From Sinohyriopsis cumingii (lineage: Eukaryota > Mollusca > Bivalvia > Unionida > Unionidae): 64,000 bases of DNA. The translations under genes were made by a program, and so were the position numbers. The stretch spans positions 160,887,398-160,951,397 of the forward strand of contig CM068825.1 of NCBI GenBank assembly GCA_028554795.2. The letters run 5' to 3'. Under the pieces are notes generated by a model, which was given only the letters and a program-made list of their open reading frames with translations, did not search any database and had not been told where the DNA came from. Shown piece after piece: positions 37,964-49,865 of the stretch (positions within the stretch are counted from its first letter, which is position 1; every line of letters begins with the position of its first letter).

Positions 37964-40829
37964 TTGAAATTTTAGAATAAGTTGTAATCTGTATACCAGC
38001 TGTACCGATACAGTAAGCAGCTTTTATTACCCCGCTATTTTTATTCAATAATCGAGATGGTGAACATCGAGCTCTCAGAACCAGTATTTTGACTTAAAAT
38101 GAATATCGTGTTAAAACATCTCTTTCAACCATTCACTTTTAAAATGTTTAAAAGCTTTCCCCACTTTATTTTCATTTATATGCTGTTTTTCTTGGTCCGT
38201 TTTCTTCTCTGCTTATTAATTTTTTTGTCAAAGTGGTAATACGTATGGGAGAAGAGGCATTTTGTCATTCCATTCTTCCCAGTCAAAGTGGCAATACGTA
38301 TGGGAGAAGGGGCATTTTGTCATTCCATTCTTCCCACTCGACTAGCCGGTACAAATATGTAATTGATCTTGGAGACTTTTATCACTCAATCATTAATAGA
38401 AATTCTTTTTACATTTTTTTATTTTGTTATTGGTTTTATTTTCTTCTTCCATTAGTTCACTCTCTGATGGAAGAACGGGCAAATTCATATATACTGCTGC
38501 AAACCAAAGGGCATCTGTATTTGGCAACTACCAACCCCGGGCAGTTTGTACCTCCTACCGATCTTAAAAACGAAAATGCACTAACTATATTCATTTAATT
38601 TATAAATTTATAATTTCTTTCATGACCGTATCCCGAGGGTCTCTAACACTGTCAAACCAAACAGGAATTTCTTTACTATCACGGCGCCATATCTGAGTGG
38701 GCGAGTCTATTTTTTCGAACTACAGGAGCAATTTATTTCATCGTCTTCCGTAAGCTCCACAAATGTCCATAATTTTGGGAATTACGTCACCTTGAAGCCA
38801 TGTATATAAGAGTTACACCGTCTGCCTTTTAATTTTCTTATTTGTATCTTCTTTTCATTGTTTTTTTTTTTTTTTTTTGGGGGGGGGGTAGAGAAACATT
38901 AAAATCAGAGATTGCAAAAATTGAATACAGACAACACAATTTTGACTTCTATGTATATGTAACTCAATAAACATCACCCCTCTACTGAAAATATATTCTT
39001 CCAGGAACCGGAAATGGACAGTGAGCGCGGTGGTTGTTTATACCATAAAAACGTCTGTTTTGGCTTGAAACGTGAACAAAATGACAATGTTAGTGCCCCC
39101 ATCCCCCCCCCCCCAGCGATACCCAAGTTGGAAATGATAAATTAATGGATGAAATGATTCAATCTGTGCATTTTTATATCTTAATGTATTATAGGTTTTA
39201 AAATTTCAACAATAGTACAAACTGCCGAGGGTGGGGGCAATACTCAGCAATACTGAATACCCAGTGTATTATCCTTTGTTACCGATGAATCAGGTTTATT
39301 TACTCCGACTGACCTATTGACCCGGATGTGTACTGCATCATAACTGCATTATTCAATGTATCGTCACGATATGGGCAGTAGGTCTGTTCCATACTCTGAC
39401 TTGGGGTGTGCGGCATTGAAGACAATGATAACATTCCGTACACAGAGAGAAACTAAATGAAACTAATAATATATCTTTTATACTGATATTATTTTGCTAT
39501 TTCTTGTATTCGAATGTGTAATTTTGCCCTTATTGTTTGAAGATTAATTATTGGTTGGTTTGACAAAATATAAACAAGCTTTTTTGTTCTGACAATTTTA
39601 TATCAACTGTGACTTAAACGAGATTATTTAGTCGCGGAAAGATGATGTATTTTGACAGAATCAATAGCGAATATTCCCGAAAGCTTCTTTTATAATTTAA
39701 ACTGTCAAAAATTAGCATGCTCTTGATTTTTAATTAATTTTTTCTTTCCTCTAAATCTGAGAAACTGACATTTGTTCATATTCAAGTTGATCCGTGTGCA
39801 AAAATGTCTTATTTAGACAACAGCTTATTTGTAAACTGTATAAATTAACATTTAGCATATTATTTCAGTCAATAGATGTGAAAAACATGAAACTGCGATT
39901 TGTTGTACAGCGCTGCATTCGACAAATTGTAACTAAAAGAACATTATAATATAAAGCAAGTACATTGTACATTAAAAAACCAGTTTTAGAATTGTTTCTA
40001 AACATAAAATTATTGTGTTTGAATAGCTGTTAGTTTGCTGTGGAAGGGAATTTACATCTTACATTGTAATTGTAATGGAATTTACATCATCATTATAATT
40101 ATAAAGGACTTTATATGCTACATTATATTTTGAAGGAATTTGTCGTTGATTATTATTTGTCGATGCAAGGACTTTATTTTTATGCGACATCCCGGGTTCC
40201 TGGTATCATTTTTGATAATGTCTGAACAACGACACTTCATTTCTTCAAGTTGGCCATCCAGTACCAGTTCAAGGCAAATTATAATTCAAGATATCTTTTG
40301 AAATGCAAATAGATTTAATGCTTTAGATTATGAATCGCTCGACCGATGTCCAGGTTAAGACACTAGATTGTCATTAAACATATTTCGAAACAACCCATGC
40401 TTTCTTGGGTCTTATCGTTCTTCCTTTCAAAAATTAATACAGTTATAAACATGGAATTTCAGAAAGATATTCACCAAAAATCTATTGAATACAGTTACAC
40501 GCAATTTGCAATACTTTTTTGTCTTTAATCCAAATAGACATTGTAGACGACTCTTTGTGATCCAAGCCAAAATCAGAAGTTCTCCAAGAATAAACACCGA
40601 TTTCGCTTCTCGCAAGTCCAGATACTGATCGATAATGACGATTTATTGGAACATTTATGGATTAATGATATAAATCTATCGATATCTGGTCCAACTTCAA
40701 GCTCATGTAATTTAGTTTTTGTGAGACGTCATTGCAAAAGGAAATATGGTCAGTCTCTCATTGTCTTGTGCTATATTATTTCACATTAGTCTTATATTCA
40801 AATTGATTGTCCATCTAGTTGCTATTAAA
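37964..40829. other. No gene recognised; includes a 55-bp duplication
   Basis: A 55-bp unit beginning GTCAAAGTGGTAATACGTAT is present twice (38227-38336) and inflates an otherwise unsupported ORF at 38233-38598. A poly-T/poly-G run lies at 38861-38888. No gene recognised. Confidence 0.5.
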
Positions 40830-41610
40830 AACTGTCTATCTCACTCAATTACAGCAGTAGAAACTTCCGTACATCTATCTCACTTACTCAATTACAGCAG
40901 TAGAAACTTCTGTACATCTATCTCAATTACTCAATTAAAGCAGTAGCAACTTCTGTACATCTATCTCACTTACTCAATTACAGCAGTAGAAACTGCTGTA
41001 CATCTATCTCACTTACTCAATTACAACAGTAGAAACTTCTGTACATCTATCTCACTTCATTACACCAGTATAAACTACTGTACATTTATCTCACTTACTC
41101 AATTACAGCAGTATAAACTTATGTACATCTATCTCACTTACTCAATTACAGCAGTAGAAACTTCTGTACATCTATCTCACTTGCTTAATTACACCAGTAG
41201 AAACTTCTGTACATTTATCTCACTTACTCAATTACAGCAGTATAAACTTCTGTACATCTATCTCACTTACTCAATTACAGCAGTATAAACGTCTGTACAT
41301 CTATCTCACTTGCTTAATTACAGCAGTAGAAACTTCTGTACATCTATCTCACTCAATTACAGCAGTATAAACTTCTGTACATCTATACTCACTCAATTAC
41401 AGCAGTAGAAACTTCTGTACATCTATCTCACTCACTCAATTACAGCAGTAGAAACTTCTGTACATCAATCTCACTTAATTACAGCAGTAGAAACTTCTGT
41501 ACATCTATCTCACTTACAGCAGTATAAACTTCTGTACATCTATCTCACTTACTCAATTACAGCAGTATAAACTTCTGTACATTTATCTCACTTACTCAAT
41601 TACAGCAGTA
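40830..41610 (+). repeat. 43-bp satellite array, about 18 copies
   Basis: Unit TCTCACTTACTCAATTACAG + CAGTAGAAACTTCTGTACAT + CTA. Several units lack CTTACT, so lengths vary from about 37 to 44 bp. Confidence 0.97.
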
Positions 41611-42692
41611 GGAAAGTGTTTAGACGAACCTTTTGGAAAATGTAATTCTAAAACTTTAGATTCAAAGCTGCGCGAAAGGCGCCGAAAATGGAGCAGTTTC
41701 TCCAAAGCCTTTGTCATGTTGGGGGCATGAGAGGGTGGGTGGGCACAGATCAGTGAAATGTTAATTTATATGTTTGTCGGGGGCGGGGATTGGATGTTTG
41801 ATTTTGTTTGTTTTGTTTGGGTGTTTTGTGTGTGACGGTGGGTGAGTGGGTGGGATGTTATTTGAAATTGTAAGATGCGGGGTCGGGGTGGGGGGTGAGC
41901 TACCAGCGTAAACCGGTCATGGTGGCAGGTTTTGCCAGACTGCTATGAAACTACATACATCGAATGATTATTTGTCCGGTACGAGATGAAGCCCTGCTAT
42001 TGCAAGAACAGTTTTTCCATATATTGGCACGACTGTTCTCGAACTAAGCAGAAAAGCACACATGGTTTAATATATAGGCATAGTGCTTTAAACTTGCTTT
42101 GAATGATATGAATACAGGTAGCAGTTTCAATGGAGGTCATTCGGTATCCATAACATTACCTTCAGACCAATTACTGATCAGCAGTACGAATATCAGGTCA
42201 GATTCCAGGAATCCATGCATGGTAGAGACTTAAGAAAATACTGTATTTAGATTCTCTTGAAAATAAATTGTTAATACGTGCATTTAAATAGAAATCTGAG
42301 TATATGGATTTGGTTTCCATGAAATCTTTCTTGACGGTGTTAACAAAAGAGGACAGCTATTTTCCAACAATTTGGCATTATTAAAATAACGTTAAGAACA
42401 ATGCAATATCTGTCATACGTTGTCTTTGCAACACAGTTCATTAAAAAAATTGCATGATATATTCGTATTGAGGTTAAATCATGGCCGTATTTTTTAAAGC
42501 CCAAACCTTGCTCATTTTCACTTCTTTGAACAGTATTTAATGCTTCCATTTGAATTTATATCACATTTGATGCCATAGATTCGTATAGTAATAGAATCGT
42601 CCTTTGTTTAATTAATGATGAAAATTAATAGTACTTTGTGTCTAGATTGACACAGTGAAAGGCAAATCTATTGATACAGAAGCCTCTCAGTG
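41611..42692. other. No gene recognised; G-rich stretch
   Basis: 41715-41900 holds GGGTGGGTGGG and GGGGTCGGGGTGGGGGG runs that could form G-quadruplexes. No gene recognised. Confidence 0.5.
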
Positions 42693-42700
42693 GTTACGTA

Positions 42701-43116
42701 CAGGAACGTCATTGGGTGCTTGAGGGGGCATTTGCCCCACCCCCCCACCCCCCCGAATTTTCATGTGCTGTAAAATGTAAACGTGCTGTTGCCAGTATAT
42801 GAAAAGTAACAAGCCCATCAAGTTCTGCCCCCTCCCCATCAAGTTTTGTCCCTCCCCCGATTCAAGATTTGCCCCCACCCCCGAAAATTTTAAATTACGT
42901 CCCTGGATCACTGCCATCTCACCTCTGTCTGCGTGGGTTCGAGTCTTGGATTCAGCCAATGTGGGTAGGTGAGAAAGCTTGCCAGTAGCTTCTCGTGGGT
43001 CGGTGGTTCTTTCCGGGTTTTTTCCGGGTTCTTCTTCAACCATTAATACTGGCCGCCATGTATAGCCTATCGTGTGCTGAAAAATGGCGTTAAACCCTAC
43101 AACAACAACAACCCTG
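42701..43116. mobile_element. Non-autonomous hAT-type element carrying a SINE
   Basis: Ends CAGGAACGTCATT and, on the other strand, CAGGGACGTAATT. Direct repeats outside are GTTACGTA (42693-42700) and GTTACATA (43117-43124), 7 of 8 identical. Subterminal C/G-rich runs (CCCCACCCCCCCACCC; GCCCCCACCCCCG) are also mirror images. A SINE (42906-43111) sits five bases inside the right end. Confidence 0.75.
42906..43111 (+). mobile_element. tRNA-derived SINE (short 5' truncation) inside the hAT-type element
   Basis: Starts GATCACTGCCATCTC, so box A is missing but box B (GGTTCGAGTC) is present, then the same body and GGCGTTAAACCC tail as at 5383, ending CAACAACAACAA. CCCTG(G) occurs directly before (42901) and after (43112) it, a short duplication of the hAT end. 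The minus-strand ORF at 42687-43043 is an artefact. Confidence 0.88.
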
Positions 43117-43124
43117 GTTACATA

Positions 43125-44340
43125 CTAGTAATTATGTCAGATATCATAAGGCAATATCATTTCTTACGCAGAAGGCAGAGTAGATGTACGAGAATTAATT
43201 ATGTAGATTACTGGGAGTGAAACATATTGGAACTGTTGCAAAACTTTGTACTATTTTTATGTACATCACCCGACCCTAATAATAGACAAGGTCAAAAATG
43301 AAATCAGCTATAGCAATGATATATATAGGTACGTACGTACGTACATACATACATATATATATATATCACAGCGGACGAGTTGTTAATAATATTGTGCAAT
43401 GTGTATTGTGTAATGATTGGATTTTATTTTAGTGTTGTCAGTGAAAATCGATGGTTTTTCTATCGATATCGTTATTCTGACCTTGGTAATAGATCTTTGT
43501 AGCCATTCATCAATATCTGGCCTCAGTGCGGTATGTGTTTCCTGCCATTGGCTCTTTCTGAAGTTAAACCTTAATTGGTGTATTAAATAGTATATTGTTA
43601 CCGTTTTGCAATGAGTAAGGAAAATCAATTAACTCAATTGAATCACCTCTACCTTAGATTTGTCAAATTATTAATTTATCAACATTTTTTGAAGTTCATT
43701 GGATAAAACTTTGTTAATTTAGTGTTAGGGTACATTATAATTTAAGGATTAAATTGCCTCCAAAACAGTTTTAATTTGTGCGTTCTAAACATTTCATAAC
43801 TAAAACTGATTTAATTTTGCACATTTCAAAATATGCAAAAATGCAACATATCGCTTCCGACGCAGGTATATATTTGCACACAATGTTTTAAAGACAGAAC
43901 ATCCGATTGTACATGTGCTCCCGAATTAATGACATGGTTTAATTCAATATATTTCTTTAACGCATCATGTTGACCCACCATTAGGCCAAGCCGAATGAAA
44001 CATATCAGTGAATAAACATTGCTTTTGCTGTTATTTAAGAGAAAGAATCATTTGCAGAATTATTTTAATATAGTGCTTGGGCTTCAAATGCACCAGGTAG
44101 AATGAAATGCATCTTTGGCGGCACCATGGCTAGTGGAGGGTGGAATACATCATGCAGGAGAAATTTTATATCATGTTGGTTTGTGGGAAAGGTTTCGTGG
44201 CCTGCTCTCGTAATAATGTGTCTTCAAGTAAAGGATCGATAACTGATTTACATTACTACAGAAAAATGAGTCAACGATACATATGAACTATTGCTTTAAC
44301 TCCATAAGGAATGTAAGTTTAACTACAGCATGAGACTATT
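43125..44340. other. No gene recognised
   Basis: A GTAC/CATA/TA microsatellite at 43327-43366; otherwise unremarkable. Confidence 0.55.
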
Positions 44341-44344
44341 TCAT

Positions 44345-44405
44345 ACACACACACACACACATATATGTATGCATATATATGTATGTATATATGTATATGT
44401 ATATA
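44345..44405. repeat. CA/TA/GTAT microsatellite
   Basis: (CA)n then ATATGTATGCATATATATGT-type repeats. Confidence 0.9.
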
Positions 44406-44504
44406 AACACAAACTTTATGGAAATACAAGTTTGTCACCTTGTTTGTACTCAACGACAATTTTATGCAAAATGTTGATCAGATAATGATGCCCTAATTAA
44501 TACC

Positions 44505-44751
44505 TACATAGATACATACATAGATGCACATACATTCATACATACATACATACAGACAGACATCCACACACACACACATACATACATACATACATACATA
44601 CATACATACATACATACATACATGGACACATACATACATACATACATACATACATAGACACATACATACCTACCTACCTACCTACCTACGTACATACATA
44701 CACATACATACATACATACATACATACATACATACATACATACATACATAA
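44505..44751. repeat. (ACAT)n microsatellite with (ACCT)n insert
   Basis: About 55 tetranucleotide units, including TACCTACCTACCTACCTACC near 44668; the ORF here (His/Thr/Tyr/Ile repeats) is an artefact. Confidence 0.97.
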
Positions 44752-45029
44752 GTATTTTAGTGAATTTATTAGTGTATACCCTTGCAGTTCTTTCGAAAAT
44801 GCCTAAATAAGTTATTTTTGTTTTTAATCTTCTTTTTAATGAACCAAAGTCTTTTTGACCTACTTCATTTGAATGGCGAAATAATATGTTCTCTCTAATG
44901 AACGCTTAAATCTACTATCACCCGCCTGAAACAAATGCCTGATATATCCATCCAGTTTCTGATTTTACAACCTGTTTCTTCTTGTAAATAATACATGCAT
45001 ATACAGCAGCCTCCACTAGACAGCAAACT

Positions 45030-45400
45030 GTTTTCGATTCCAAAAGAGGCTTCTTTAGAGAAGTCATTTTATCCATTCTCTAAGAGGCTGGTTAGAATAT
45101 GTCACTTCTTTGCATTTCTTAGAAGTCTGATCAAGAAATGTCAATTTTCTCCACTCATAAGAGGCTGATAAAGTGTCACTTCTTTCCATTCCCTATGAAG
45201 CTGCTCAAGAGATGTCACGTTTGACATTCCACGGAAAGTTAGTATAGAGATGTCACTTCCTTCAAGTCCCTAAGAAGCTGCTCAGGAGATTTATAATTTT
45301 TTTTCCAGTTTTAGGAGGGTGGTCAAGAGAAGTTGCTTTTTCCATTTCCTATGAGACTGGAAAAAGATGTTTCTTTGCATTCTTTGAAATTGTTACTGAC
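45030..45400 (+). repeat. Degenerate minisatellite, about 55-60-bp unit, about 6 copies
   Basis: CATTCTCTAAGAGGCTGGT...ATGTCACTTCTTT-type units recur at about 45050, 45110, 45163, 45208, 45265 and 45330, strongly diverged. Confidence 0.7.
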
Positions 45401-45749
45401 GCTAAATTAATTTTTTTTGCTCAGAGTAAACAAATGTTGGTATTACTAAAATGTATCTATGGTCAAATAACAAGACTTGTTAACTATCCGACAGTGACTT
45501 TTATTATTCCAGAGCGAAGATAAGTTTGTTCAGGTTACCTTTTCCATGAATACTGTTCATGTTCAATGTTTGTAACTAAAGATAACAGTATGTACGATGA
45601 TAGATTCAAAAACACTTTTACGACTGATTCCCAAAAATAATTTAGATGCGGTGTGTCATTGTACACGCCCAGTACCGTAAAATAACTTTGTTTGCCATTT
45701 GAAACAAGCACGTAAGGAAAAAAATTGTGAATCATACAGACATACATGG

Positions 45750-45885
45750 ACACATGAATTTCCAGTGACATCGAGTTAATGACTGTAAAACAAGGACAGG
45801 AAGAAATCTCAGTGACATAGAGTTCAAGTTTGCAAAAAAAGGACAACAAGAATTCCTAGTGATATTGACATCAAGACTGAAAATG
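45750..45885 (+). repeat. About 55-bp tandem repeat, 2-3 copies
   Basis: CAGTGACATCGAGTTAATGA, CAGTGACATAGAGTTCAAGT and TAGTGATATTGACATCAAGA recur with GGACAGGAAGAA-like linkers. Confidence 0.75.
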
Positions 45886-46958
45886 TTATTTAGTTTTACA
45901 ATAAATATGCGTGTGAATATCATTCATTAATTACCTGTTGTTATTATTGAATGGAATAAAAACATGATCATTTTTTTGTCTATTTTTCTTGGTAACGACT
46001 GATAACCAAAGGACCTTGACTGGTAAGAAATGTTCCTTACAAGATTTTTAATGCTAACACTATGTTGCCTTTGATGGATTATCCAAAAGAAATGCATCGA
46101 GCTGGAAGAATTTAATAAATTAAAAAGGATTAAATAATTATGTTTATCAAAGAAAGTATTCATTCTTTGTGGACGATGACTTCATTGGTATGAAAAGCTT
46201 TATGTCAATTTTACATTGTTTAAATCATGAAAATACATAGCCATATATGAGGTGTCCCCTGGACGGGTTCAATAAATCTGGTGCTAATAACATTGTGTAG
46301 CAGATATATTCACACGTGTATTACCGTCAATGTAAGGTTGAAATGAATGGAATATAATGGGGATGGCGAAACATGTGATGAGTGGGTGGAAGCAAGGGAT
46401 TAAGGGGTACGTTTTACATGGCAACATTTAAAGCTTATATTGTTATCAGTAAGTAAAGTGCGTTGCCCAGCGATATACTTCAGCAACCCTTCAGGGCTGA
46501 TCTGTGGCGGCAATCAAACATGTACACGTTTGGTCACGAATTTAACGCTTTTCCCACCAAGTCGTATCAGCTCCCGAATATTTTAGCGATATTGCAATCT
46601 ATCATTTGAATCCAATACCTTTATGTTTTGCTCCAACATGTTTTAATAACCAATGTTCTATTTTATGTTACATTTTACATCTAATGGTATTATTTTGTTC
46701 TCTTTGGTCAACTTAACCATAATTACCATTTAAGACCGCGCTTTCTTATCACTGCTGTATTCTCGTGACGTTTATCCACTGAGGATTCTTGCAAGCATGC
46801 ATTCGCGTGGAAACTTTTCTTCTCAAGCTTGCGTGTGGGGGTCTGGTTTGGGGAAGTAAACTCGGTCTCATATACGTCTATGGGGATACTACTGAGACAT
46901 ACAGACCAACACTACATAAGAGATTCACTGTTTGAGAAATACAGTAGGCTGTTATATA
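45886..46958. other. Left flank of element B; no gene recognised
   Basis: Unique sequence. Nothing supported apart from the ORF starting at 46959. Confidence 0.5.
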
Positions 46959-47017
46959 ATGTCTTTAGAAACCACACAGTTTGATACATGGAATATTATG
47001 AAGGAATTCATGTCGGC
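46959..47017 (+). CDS. Short flanking ORF split by element B, left part
   Basis: From ATG at 46959 the frame reads MSLETTQFDTWNIMKEFM and reaches the GTCGGC target site. On the far side (63275-63347) the same frame continues VNAEIKLLDPMSPTRLNNYL and then stops, 41 residues in all. Codon use is not repetitive and the peptide looks like a helical protein fragment. It may be an exon or a remnant of a tyrosine-recombinase-type N-terminal domain ('P-x-x-LN-x-YLA'), but this is weak. A 41-codon frame can arise by chance. Confidence 0.25.
47012..47017. repeat. Target-site duplication of element B (GTCGGC), left copy
   Basis: GTCGGC directly before the AGTAGTGAATAGGG end, matched at 63275-63280. Confidence 0.93.
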
Positions 47018-47030
47018 AGTAGTGAATAGG

Positions 47031-47540
47031 GATACCCTACGGACAATGGGAATTAGCATTAAAAACACCCTTGGGACACTCTACGGACAATGGAAATTTA
47101 ACATGGCGAAAAATCGTGGGACAATCTACGGACAAGGGGAATTAACATGGGAATAAATCCTGGGACAATCTACGGACAAGGGGAATTTAACATGGGAATA
47201 AATCGTGGGACAATCTACGTACAAGGGGAATTTAACATGGGAATAAATCGTGGGTCACTTTACGTACAAGGGGAATTTAACATGGGAGAATAGAGTTTGG
47301 GCTTGTCTAGGGACAAGGGGAATGGAACAGGGGACTATAGTGTGGGTCTGTCTAGGGACAATGGGAATTTAACATGGGGAATAGATCGTGGGACTGTCTA
47401 GGGACAATGGGAAATTTAACATTACGGAAACCCCTGGGGGATATAGCCTCAAGGGAATTTAACATATGGAAATTGAACATGGTGGATCTGTATAGCGTCA
47501 AGGGGAATTGAACATGGTGGGACTATCTAGGGACAATGAT
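47031..47540. repeat. Element B subterminal repeats, left, about 45-bp unit x 11-12
   Basis: Units such as CTACGGACAAGGGGAATTTA + ACATGGGAATAAATCGTGGG + ACAAT recur about every 45 bp, mirrored at 62755-63262. Elements A and C carry the same type at their ends. Position suggests a protein-binding or replication function; this is not shown. Confidence 0.9.
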
Positions 47541-47909
47541 GGTAGAGGGTCAAACACAACAGAGACAGAAACATACATACACTAGTACAAGCGTGGGATT
47601 TATATATAAAGCATTACCAAGACCTGAAATCTTGCTGGGGTGTTCAAAAATTTGCATAATTGTAATCATGCTATAAATAGCTATAATCAAGGAAATGCTC
47701 AACGACAAAATGGATGTGACTAAAAGTAACGTTAAAATGACGAAATTGTCCCAGAATTTAAAGGAAAATAAACATATCCCCGAAAATTAAGTTACAATGG
47801 TTTAGACTAAAATGGATAAAATTAGTAACTACTTACAATATCAACTTCTGTGACGATCGTGGATAAATACCTATGTATCTATAATCAGCTGAAATTCCTA
47901 TGAAATCCC

Positions 47910-48137
47910 ACTATCTATTTATAGCTCCAACTTGTGGGTTTTTCCTTTGGAAAATCCCACTATCTTTTTATAGCCTCAGCTTGAGTGACGTTCCTGTTTA
48001 TGAATTCTAGTATATATGTATAGCTACAAAATGTGGAAATCCCCAAGTCGATATTTATAGTCTCAAAATTTCCACAAAATGTGGAAATCCCCAAGTCGAT
48101 ATTTATAGTCTCAAAATTTCCAGCCTCAGTGACGTCA
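47910..48137. promoter_or_regulatory. TATA-like array and CRE, element B left arm module 1
   Basis: CTATTTATAGC (47915), CTTTTTATAGC, ATGTATAGCTA, ATATTTATAGT and ATATTTATAGT recur at 35-55 bp spacing, then a perfect TGACGTCA at 48130-48137. Read on the complementary strand the boxes are CTATAAATAG-like, preceded by the CRE, as in a viral promoter. Confidence 0.6.
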
Positions 48138-48163
48138 CTGTACTGAACACTAGGGGCTAAATG

Positions 48164-48176
48164 GCAACAGTGTTGC
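48164..48176. repeat. Palindrome GCAACAGTGTTGC, element B left arm module 1
   Basis: Perfect, 26 bp inside the CRE; repeated at 48907-48919, 61379-61391 and 62116-62128. Confidence 0.75.
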
Positions 48177-48394
48177 AAGTGGCTGACCTGAATACGCGCT
48201 ACTGTAGGTAGGTAGGTAGAGTGTATCTGATAGGGATAAAGTGAGTTTTATAGGGACAAACAGAGACCAATACACACACACACACACACAACATACGCGC
48301 AGACACACTCACACACACACACACACACGCGCGCGCGCGCACACACACACACACACAACATACGCGCAGACACACTCACACACACACACACACG

Positions 48395-48433
<39 letters not shown>

Positions 48434-48551
48434 AGACACAGAGGGAAGAGGAAAAAACAAACCCCAAATATACTATCCACGCTCGGGAGGAAAAAAAAAA
48501 ACAACCAAATATACGATCTACACAACGTACGCGAACACACACACACACTAT

Positions 48552-49012
48552 AAAATGGATAAAATTAGTAACTACTTACAATATCAACTTCTGTGACGAT
48601 CGTGGATAAATACCTATGTATCTATAATCAGCTGAAATTCCTATGAAATCCCACTATCTATTTATAGCTCCAACTTGTGGGTTTTTCCTTTGGAAAATCC
48701 CACTATCTTTTTATAGCCTCAGCTTGAGTGACGTTCCTGTTTATGAATTCTAGTATATATGTATAGCTACAAAATGTGGAAATCCCCAAGTCGATATTTA
48801 TAGTCTCAAAATTTCCACAAAATGTGGAAATCCCCAAGTCGATATTTATAGTCTCAAAATTTCCAGCCTCAGTGACGTCACTGTACTGAACACTAGGGGC
48901 TAAATGGCAACAGTGTTGCAAGTGGCTGACCAGAATACGCGCTACTGTAGGTAGGTAGGTAGAGTGTATCTGATAGGGATAAAGTGAGTTTTATAGGGAC
49001 AAACAGAGACCA

Positions 49013-49058
<46 letters not shown>

Positions 49059-49128
49059 GCGCAGACACACTCACACACAAACACACGCGCACACACACAC
49101 ACACACACACAACATACGCGCAGACACA

Positions 49129-49173
<45 letters not shown>

Positions 49174-49280
49174 GGAAGAGGAAAAAACAAACCCCAAATA
49201 TACTATCCACACTCGGGAGGAAGAAAAAAAACAACCAAATATGCGATCTACACAACGTACGCTAACACACACACACACAC
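48552..49280. repeat. Element B end module, left arm copy 2
   Basis: Second tandem copy of 47809-48551, with its CRE at 48873-48880 and longer CA tracts (49014-49170). The ORFs of His/Thr or Val/Cys repeats here are artefacts. Confidence 0.93.
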
Positions 49281-49865
49281 GCGCGCGCGCGCACACACCA
49301 CAGAGGGAAGAAGAAGAAAACCATTATACACTATCCACACGGAGTGAAGAAATAACCCTTTATATATACTATCAACAGAGAGTGAAGAAAATAACCCATT
49401 ATATTCCATCAACACAGAGTGAAGAAGAAAAAGTTTTTTGAAAGCACCTAAGCCCTCACCTGCAATGACCAACTCTGCCAAACACCTACACCCCACCCCA
49501 CCCCCACTCCCAACACTACAAAACCCATTTAACCCGTTATTTTATGGCATCAGTGTGTGCTTTAGGAAACATCAAGACACAAAAATGATGGATGAATAGA
49601 CTGACTATTGTTTACGGACTTGCATGCCTAAAGAGCGTGCGTGAAGGAAAACATCCTTCCATTTCAATTCTAACTAAAACATGATCCAGAGGGATAGAGA
49701 GAGGTGAAAGAGCACAATTTCATAAAGTGTGAGTAAAAACAAAACACGCCATCCTTATTATACAATGTCAAGACCAAGAGACACTTACGTTTTCTTTCTA
49801 GTCTATTCTCTTTTAGAAGGTAGTATGAAATTTCACATCAGGGCCAACGCATCGGCTCACATTGT
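49281..49865. other. Element B left arm, non-coding stretch
   Basis: Purine/pyrimidine-biased minisatellite to about 49440, C-rich CCCCACCCCACCCCCACTCCC near 49490, and a GTGAAGGAAAACAT motif at 49641-49654. The plus ORF at 49729-50019 is the shadow of the charged minus-strand frame. Confidence 0.6.

Larger units (their letters stand above)
47809..48551. repeat. Element B 743-bp end module, left arm copy 1
   Basis: AAAATGGATAAAATTAGTAA...GCGAACACACACACACT repeats with a period of 743 bp at 47809 and 48552. Contains the TATA-like array, CRE, GCAACA palindrome, GGTAGGTAGGTAG, CA/GC tract and minisatellite. Confidence 0.93.

Noticed and set aside
38233-38598. 121-residue ORF with internal duplication
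   Set aside because: Length is inflated by a 55-bp tandem duplication; no motif, no splice or start context.
39095-39240. Possible small element between GTGCCCCCATCCCCC and GGGTGGGGGCAAT
   Set aside because: Only low-complexity G/C runs pair; no clear ends or duplications.
44524-44751. 75-residue His/Thr/Tyr ORF
   Set aside because: Artefact of the (ACAT)n microsatellite.
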